This document shows positions 57,542 to 64,000 of a stretch of 64,000 nt of DNA, in pieces. Positions within the stretch are counted from its first letter, which is position 1. Each line of letters begins with the position of its first letter. The DNA lies in contig FN649735.1 of assembly GCA_000310025.1 (NCBI GenBank), forward strand, positions 4,292,209-4,356,208, read 5' to 3'. The position numbers and the translations under genes are program-made. This stretch comes from Ectocarpus siliculosus. Lineage: Eukaryota; Sar; Phaeophyceae; Ectocarpales; Ectocarpaceae. Below the pieces are notes generated by a model. That model was not told where the DNA came from and made no database searches. It worked only from the letters and a program-made list of their open reading frames with translations.

Positions 57542-60500
57542 AAGCCTTTCTAGAAGCAAGCCTGCCTGCGCACTTTGCCTCTTTTTAAAGAGTAGCGCCT
57601 TGCCGTGTTTCTTTTTGATGGGTTGTTTTAGTTTTGGACTGAGTGGGACCAGTGAAGCAGATCTGTTCATGGGGTGAAAGTATTCTGTAGAAGAACAGAG
57701 GACGCAACAGGCTGTGCTGGACCAGAGTGGGCGAAATGACTGCCGGCGGCAACGTCTGAGTGTGATGGTGGTGTGCAGAGTAGAACATCGTCATGTATGC
57801 ATACTGTACATGAGGTGGGTATGCTGGAGGGGCGGCGAGTCGGATCACGTCGTTTCCGTCTCCTGCGCGAGGCGGGATGATGATTCACGGTCTACGATAC
57901 CATCCTGCAAAGGTTGCTGTGGACCATCAGTGTTAGTTTCGACTTTGTACCAAGTGACGGAAACAGCGAGCGATCGTTTGGTGGTGTACTGCAGCGATAC
58001 AGCAGTGGTGTACCGTACGATGGCCTGTGGTTGTCTCACTTGTAGTGGACGGACAGACGGGCGGACGGTGAAGTTTTTCCGATATCGCTACGGGCCAGGG
58101 CGGCTCGCCTTGACCGGTTGTCGTTCCCGTCATTCTTCTCTTCGCGATTTTATTGGATTTGAAGGGTAGTCTAGCACTTCGGAGTAGACGTATTTGTTGT
58201 GCATCCCTGCTGTTTTTGTTCTCCGGATCAGTTGAAGCGCAAGAATCTAGGAGGGCTCATACTCGTTCTGCACACAACACGCAGTCTAACTGCTGCGCTA
58301 CACTGCTGCTGTGTCCGGCTAGACAACGTACCATATAGTAGGCGACGTGGTGAAAGTTGGAATAGGGCATTTTGTTGATGAACACTTAGTTGAACTTGGG
58401 GCGATTGCTGGCTCCAGTTGGTTTGCGTTGTTTGGCGGAACCCACAGGTCCCGACCTATTCGTATATTTTTTCTGTAGTTTTGTTTCTCATGTTGTACTT
58501 AGATGCGTGGTATTTGTTTCATGTTTGGTTTTAAGAGGGCCGTGTGTAGAGCGACAGTCAGCCCACCTGTACAGCCGTAATAGATGATGCCGGTACAGAA
58601 AAAATTGAAACGTGAGGTCGTGTGGTTTGAATTCCTTTCGTGTTTTGAGTCACCTCTACAACAATAAATAGCGCTATCTATTGACCAGAGTGACACCGTA
58701 GAGACGAACGAGTGTTCCTCGAAGTTTGTATTTGAAGGTATATGATGCCTATCTCTTGCAAAATAGATGATTCCTATCCCCGGAAGGAACGCCTCGGGCG
58801 CAACAGTTACTGTGTCCAAACGTTCGCATCCATACATTGTACGTTAGTTGGTAACGGCTGCAGCTAAGCAGTAGCTTTCTTTGTAATTTCGAACCCCCCC
58901 GGCTTGCCTGTGGCATGTGCACACTAAATCTACACGTCTTGTCATCGCACAACAAGGAAAAATATGATCAACGCACAGAAGTATCAGGGTAAGTCGTCAG
59001 TAGCGACCGCACCACCTCAAAAGCTCTGCCAGAACCCGTTGATGATCTGCTGTAGACTATGCTTTCTTCGTCAGTACTTCCTTGCCTCCGCCGAGAAGAG
59101 GGCTGCAACGAACCCGCCTACACAACAAACCTGCTGTCTGTGCGCCACACATGCTATCTATGCCCACCTCAGAAACTAACTGCTGTATGTGTCCTCCTGT
59201 GGAGACTACAATACATGCACATGTACATAACACTACTGCTGTAGCTGCTGCCGTAGTTCCACACCTTTTCTCTCCACATGACTTGACCAACGATGGTTGG
59301 TGATCGTGAATGGTGCCTGAAGAGGTTAATTACAAGAGAAGTAGGACGGCTACTGTAGCGTCGGCGGTTTTGTCACCGTGTATACGGTTGGGCAGGATTC
59401 CTCTGTGTCATTACGTACAGCAGAGTAGGTCACGATCGATTATGTGCGTGCTCTGGTGGTGGTGCACTACTAGTAGTCTACACCTTGTTCCGGTAGACTA
59501 AAAATATTTTTATGTTGATATGGGCATGCGCACATACATATGCATAGGAAACATCGTCTACTGCGGTTGTAACTACAAAAAACACAGAAAGACTATAGAC
59601 TAGTACCCATTCGAGATAAGATGTGCGTTGTGCATCATCAGGAACGATTGTTGTAAAGACGGATGGGGGCTGTCAACGTTGTCACGTACAAACAAACCAC
59701 GATGTACGGATGGATGTATTCACTCACGACTTTCATGTAAAATCCTGTAGTAGCTGCACACAGGTTGTGCGAGGCAGCCTCACGGCCGCACATCACGAGA
59801 GGACACGAACGATTTGATTTGGGAGCGGAGCGGCTGGGCGAGCGGCCTGCAATCAATCATTTTCTGCTGCCCCTCGTATTTTGTTATCGCCTTGAACCCT
59901 TTGTTTGGTGGGCAAGGGATGCCGAGATCGAAGAGGAGGAGCCACAGAAGCAGCGGTAGTACAAGCAGTCGTGGTGTATTGGTCCAAGACACTGTTCCAG
60001 TTCACTCACTACTTCTGTGTTCCATGATATATATGCACATCTCCTCCTCCTACGTGTACATGTAGTTCCGGTTACCGATGTTGTGGAGCAGGTGGTGGAG
60101 TCGTCGAAAATGGTGCATTTGCATTTTCAAATATCGGATCGGCACATTGGATTTTTCAAACCCGTGTATTTTTGTTGTTGTTCTAACACGTCGGCGCAGC
60201 AGCTGCAACGTGGCAACCAACGGAAGATAGGGAGAGCGCAGTACCGCTGTTGGTGCCCAAGAGCGCGACTTTTCCATGCTTCCACACCGAACCCTCACCC
60301 CACAGCAGCAGCAGAAACAACAGGTCAGCGCCATCTCATGCCGCAGGTTTGACCCCCCCCGCCGTCTTCGGATGCATGCATTTGAAGTTGGAGCTGAGTT
60401 CCAGTTCCCAGGAACGTTCCTGGGGCAGGCCTCGAACTGCGGCCACCGAGGTTCCGAACAGTTTGTTTTTTTTTAGATTTATTTCATTTACTATCAGAGT

Positions 60501-60806
60501 GCTTGAACGGCGGTGCAAGTGCTAGTCAACTTTCAGATATATTCCATTTGAGTAAGGGCATAGAATGATTGAAGAGAACGTGCGGGTGTGCGTCCGTGCG
60601 TGCAATTGCAACATTTTGTTCTCAATAAGATACACGGCACACACGGCACGCCCCGGCTGCGTACAACACCTCTTGCCTTTCCCTCTCCTGCTGCTGCTCC
60701 CTCACAGCTTACAGCTGCGTAGGGACACGCAACAAAGGACACCCGCACACACACACACCGAGCAAGCAAGCTTTAATCTACCGCTAGCCGTCGGAGGGCA
60801 AGGATA
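57542..60806. other. No supportable gene (3.2 kb)
   Basis: Frames are short on both strands and lack motifs. The first part is probably the 3' UTR of the Nudix gene. A perfect 18-bp palindrome (CCCAGGAACGTTCCTGGG) lies at 60407-60424, about 380 bp before the ankyrin start codon. CA-rich repeats at 60733-60760 lie in the likely 5' UTR or promoter of that gene. Confidence 0.45.
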
Positions 60807-62558
60807 ATGTTGGTGGAAGTTGACAACGATGCGGCGGGCGCTGCTGGTGCTCATCCTCCTCCTGCTGGTGGTGTAGTTTCATTTTCATTGTCCCGCTCTC
60901 TTTCGATTAGGGTGGACGGAGCCGCCAGGCACGGAGACTTCGCGCTCGTGAGCCGCCTCCTGCAGGCCGCGCGCGCTGCGGGGATGCTGCTCGACGGAAT
61001 CAGGGGGAGCCTCTTCATGTCGGCCGCGTTCGGGGGCAATGCCAACATCGTCAGGGCTCTGGCCCAGGCTGGCAGGGGCGGCGGCGGTAACGGCAGCGGC
61101 GGCGGCGATGACACCGTTATCGCCGACATCAACAAGCCCGACCTGTCGACGGGGCAACGGCCCCTGCACGTGGCCACGCGCCTGGGCCACAGGTCAGCTG
61201 TCCGTGCCCTCCTCTTCTACGGAGCCGACGTCAATGCGCCCGTGCAACCCCTGCCTTCTTCCAAGGTGTCCTGGCCGAAGACGCTGCTCGGCGGCATGAC
61301 GGCACTGCACTGGGCGTCCCTCCGTGGCTACTCCGAGATCGTCGAGGACCTGATAATGATCGGGGGCGATCTGAACGCGCGGGTCTCGCACTCGGGCGAG
61401 ACGCCGCTGCACCTCGCGGCCAGGCACGGGCAGGCGGCGGCGGTGGGCGTGCTGCTGGACGCGGGTGCGGCGGCGTCGGTGTTTTCTCGGCACAACCTCT
61501 CCCCGATGGATCTCGCGGCCTCGTCGAACGACTCGAGCACCCTCATCGAATTCCTCCACCGCGGGATGGATCCCAACGCAAGGAACGCGCTTGGATACAC
61601 CGCGGTGCACCAGGCCGCCTACAACAACGCCTCCGACGCCCTTAGGCTGCTTCTCGAGTCCGGCGGGAGTGCGAGCTCGGCTACGGACGTGGGCCACTAC
61701 ACGCCTCTGCACGTGGCAGCTGCCTTCTCTACCCGTTCTTCTGCAACAGCAGCGCCAGCGCCAGCAGCTGGCTTTATTTGCCCAACCAACAACAACAATA
61801 ACAAGGACACCGCCGCCGCTGCCCGCCACGCCCCGGCAGCAGCCTCTGCAGTGCGGACCATCGTCCGCTACGGCGGGGGGGCGGACGTGCTGCGGGTGGA
61901 CGCCCTCGATGCGGAAGGCTCGACGCCGCTCCACACGGCCTGCGTCAACCTCCAAGATGAGGCCGTCCGCGACCTGCTGGACGTCGGAGCGAACGAGAAG
62001 CTTTTCACCCTGTCCATCGGCGACTTCGTGAAGACGACTCCTGACAACTACGGCGCGGGGGGGGCATCTGCTGCAGGAGGTGGTGGCGGTGACGACACGT
62101 GTGATCGCACCGTGAGAATCTCTCGGATCATGGCCATGCTTGCGGCGGCGCCGGCGGACAGGGCGTGGCGCCGCCGCGGGTGGCTGGCCGTCTTGCGAGC
62201 CAGAGCAACCGCGGCTCGAGCGGCCTCCGTCCTTGACAGCATCTCTCGATTCTACAGCAGCAGCAGCGGCGGCGGCGGCGGCGACGGCCGCGGCGGCGGT
62301 ACCGGTGGCGACGAGGAAGGTTACGGCGATAGTAGCCGAGCCTCCTCCCGAAAGCGGGCGTCCTTCGACGCTACCACCGATGCGTTTGTCGACGGCAACG
62401 GCAGCAAGGCCGGCCGGTTCACGACGGAAGGAGGAGGGACGGCGGGTGGTGGTCGTGCAGCGGGGGAAGGCGGGGAGCGGGGGTTGGCGGCGGTGGTCAA
62501 TACCGCGACGGCGCTGGAGGACGAGGGTGTCTTCAGGAGGATCGTGCTCTACCTGTGA
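60807..62558 (+). CDS. Ankyrin-repeat protein (up to 583 aa)
   Basis: A single open frame from ATG to TGA. About seven ankyrin units are visible: QRPLHVATRLGHRSAVRALL, MTALHWASLRGYSEIVEDLI, ETPLHLAARHGQAAAVGVLL, LSPMDLAASSNDSSTLIEFL, YTAVHQAAYNNASDALRLLL, YTPLHVAAAF (broken by an Ala/Asn-rich insertion of about 40 residues) and STPLHTACVNLQDEAVRDLL. The C-terminal part contains MLAAAPADRAWRRRGWLAVL and then a Gly/Ser/Arg-rich tail with a Gly run. No enzymatic domain or membrane segment is seen; it is probably a protein-binding scaffold. The start is uncertain: a pyrimidine tract ending CGATTAG at 60904-60910 looks like a splice acceptor, so the first 35 codons may be intronic. Confidence 0.85.
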   Translation: MLVEVDNDAAGAAGAHPPPAGGVVSFSLSRSLSIRVDGAARHGDFALVSRLLQAARAAGMLLDGIRGSLFMSAAFGGNANIVRALAQAGRGGGGNGSGGGDDTVIADINKPDLSTGQRPLHVATRLGHRSAVRALLFYGADVNAPVQPLPSSKVSWPKTLLGGMTALHWASLRGYSEIVEDLIMIGGDLNARVSHSGETPLHLAARHGQAAAVGVLLDAGAAASVFSRHNLSPMDLAASSNDSSTLIEFLHRGMDPNARNALGYTAVHQAAYNNASDALRLLLESGGSASSATDVGHYTPLHVAAAFSTRSSATAAPAPAAGFICPTNNNNNKDTAAAARHAPAAASAVRTIVRYGGGADVLRVDALDAEGSTPLHTACVNLQDEAVRDLLDVGANEKLFTLSIGDFVKTTPDNYGAGGASAAGGGGGDDTCDRTVRISRIMAMLAAAPADRAWRRRGWLAVLRARATAARAASVLDSISRFYSSSSGGGGGDGRGGGTGGDEEGYGDSSRASSRKRASFDATTDAFVDGNGSKAGRFTTEGGGTAGGGRAAGEGGERGLAAVVNTATALEDEGVFRRIVLYL

Positions 62559-63112
62559 CTGCCGTGAGGCAACGGCGGCGGCGGCGAAGTTGGTCGGTGA
62601 GTACTGCTGAACTGGATAACGGGGTCTTGCTGCTGCTTGAGTTGTGAGTGTACCGGTAATATTTGCTTTTGTCTCCAGTGCTCCACGTCAAACACTTTGT
62701 ATGTTGTATGGAAGTATCTGTAGAAATGTGCTTTTGTAATTGTATTTAATGCTGCAGACACGAATGAAATAAGGACGACTACATCGATAGCCACAGCTAG
62801 CATGTAAACCGAGTTGGGCGCGATTGGTTTTCCCGCTTTCCGCCCCCCCCCCCGCTGAGTCTTGCGTCTAGGTGTCCTACTTGTACGGTAAGCATAAAGG
62901 CGTTCATTCTCACACGTTTTGTTCGAACATGATGGGCTGGTGATGGGTAGTTTGAAGTATTTTTCAGGTTCAATCTCGCCTAGAAACCAAAGAGTATGAT
63001 ACTGAAATGTATGTACACGTAATGGTGCACATTTTACATCAAACATGGTGGCGTAATTATTTCGCTCTTTTTTTGCTCTCAGAAAATATTCGCAACAGCA
63101 AGACACACACAC
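62549..63112 (-). CDS. Long minus-strand open frame, unidentified
   Basis: A frame of 187 codons runs convergent with, and just overlapping, the ankyrin stop codon. It includes a plausible membrane segment (YMLAVAIDVVVLISFVSAAL) and an Arg/Gly-rich patch. Codon composition is not like the neighbouring exons, and no motif is recognised. It may be chance openness in the ankyrin 3' UTR. Confidence 0.2.
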   Translation of the reverse strand: MCVSCCCEYFLRAKKERNNYATMFDVKCAPLRVHTFQYHTLWFLGEIEPEKYFKLPITSPSCSNKTCENERLYAYRTSRTPRRKTQRGGGRKAGKPIAPNSVYMLAVAIDVVVLISFVSAALNTITKAHFYRYFHTTYKVFDVEHWRQKQILPVHSQLKQQQDPVIQFSSTHRPTSPPPPLPHGSHR

Positions 63113-64000
63113 CTGTTTCGAGAAAATGCCCCGTTCAAAAGTGACTTATTCGAACGTACAACAGTACTTGGACGGACAACACAAAGAACGAAAGCGTTTT
63201 AGATATGCGTGACACCACGGTTCGAAGGGAGTGTTCACCACAAAACCAGAAGCCCCGTAGATGCATACACGCAGAAGGTCACTAGATCTTGGGTGCCAGA
63301 GACTTGACTGACTCGATTGAAAACACCGGTGGTTTTTGATACTGGAGTTATCACGTTGTAGTACACTATTATAGTTCTCGGTGGACTCTGCAGCAGATCT
63401 ATCGCCCTTTCGCCAAACAAATGCAGCCAGCCGCAGTGTGGTGAACTTTTGTCCGTCGCTCCTCCTGTAGTGATCACCTACTGTACCACATTATCACCGC
63501 CCTTTGCTTGATGTTTGTCCTTTTCCTCGATGAAACTTCCCCGCAATTTATTTCTTACTTGCCGTTGTACGATTCAGTCCCGCGCCACAACGCCCAAAAT
63601 CCTTGGTTCGTTCAATCTTCAATCTTGCATGCAGATAAACCTCTCGGTGAGATCGGGTGTATTTCTGTTGAAATTCTTGGGAGGTTGACCAAACCACGCA
63701 CCCGTCTCGTACGAAAAACAAACCTATCGGTGCGCCGGCGGTAAAATCAACGACACGGGCGGGCGTGTAGGTAGAAACAAACCCTGCTGACCCCCGCTCG
63801 TCCCGCCTCCGCTCCTGACCACCATGACGGCAGTATCATCCTCCATGACACCAAAGCTACAATACGTAGAGATATGTTGTTTTGTTCGGTCTCCGAAGCA
63901 TCCTTATCGTCAAGTCATTTTTCGTCTACACGCCAAACCAGGAGTAATGGAAGTTCTGCTCGGAACCTCCCCCCCTTGTTCCCCTCCTTCACACACTCAT
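63113..64000. other. No supportable gene
   Basis: Nothing coding was recognised up to the window edge. A gene entering from the right cannot be excluded. Confidence 0.4.

Overview
This window looks like a piece of a nuclear genome from a brown alga (Ectocarpus-like stramenopile). The signs are small exons (43 to about 250 nt, with two large ones) separated by introns of 0.3 to 4 kb, GC-rich exons with Ala/Gly/Gln/Glu runs, an adenylate kinase whose N-terminus resembles the heterokont bipartite plastid presequence (ALAF motif), an ankyrin protein of a style I associate with Ectocarpus, and two 100-N scaffold gaps. The organism is an inference from style. No search could be run.

Exons were joined by hand, requiring splice sites, matching intron phase and conserved motifs. 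Layout: (1) 1-4.3 kb, no host gene, but a complete 1.8-kb TA-flanked inverted-repeat transposon at 2343-4150. (2) 5.3-11.3 kb, minus strand, a class 3 lipase with a membrane anchor. (3) 11.3-15 kb, no secure gene; the first N gap (12510-12609) lies inside a false duplication made of low-quality read ends. (4) 15.1-18.5 kb, minus strand, a complete six-exon mitochondrial [2Fe-2S] ferredoxin (199 aa). (5) 18.7-32.5 kb, plus strand, a complete 12-exon PPR-like protein of 1,298 aa, divergent from the ferredoxin across only 230 bp; its introns hold tandem repeats, a retroelement remnant, two copies of a poly(C)-tailed repeat and the second gap. (6) 34.3-46.1 kb, minus strand, a very large low-complexity/coiled-coil protein of unknown function. 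(7) 47.1-51.7 kb, plus strand, a six-exon adenylate kinase, probably plastid-targeted. (8) 52.3-57.5 kb, plus strand, an eight-exon Nudix hydrolase of the DUF4743/thiamine-diphosphate type. (9) 60.8-62.6 kb, plus strand, an ankyrin-repeat protein. The remaining stretches show no coding signal I can support.

The ferredoxin and the PPR protein both appear mitochondrial and share a head-to-head promoter interval, which suggests co-regulated mitochondrial functions (Fe-S/heme biogenesis and organelle RNA handling). The other genes do not form an evident pathway. The most notable unexplained items are the poly(C)-tailed dispersed repeat family, the TA-flanked inverted-repeat elements, three candidate GC-AG introns, and the assembly artefact at the first gap.
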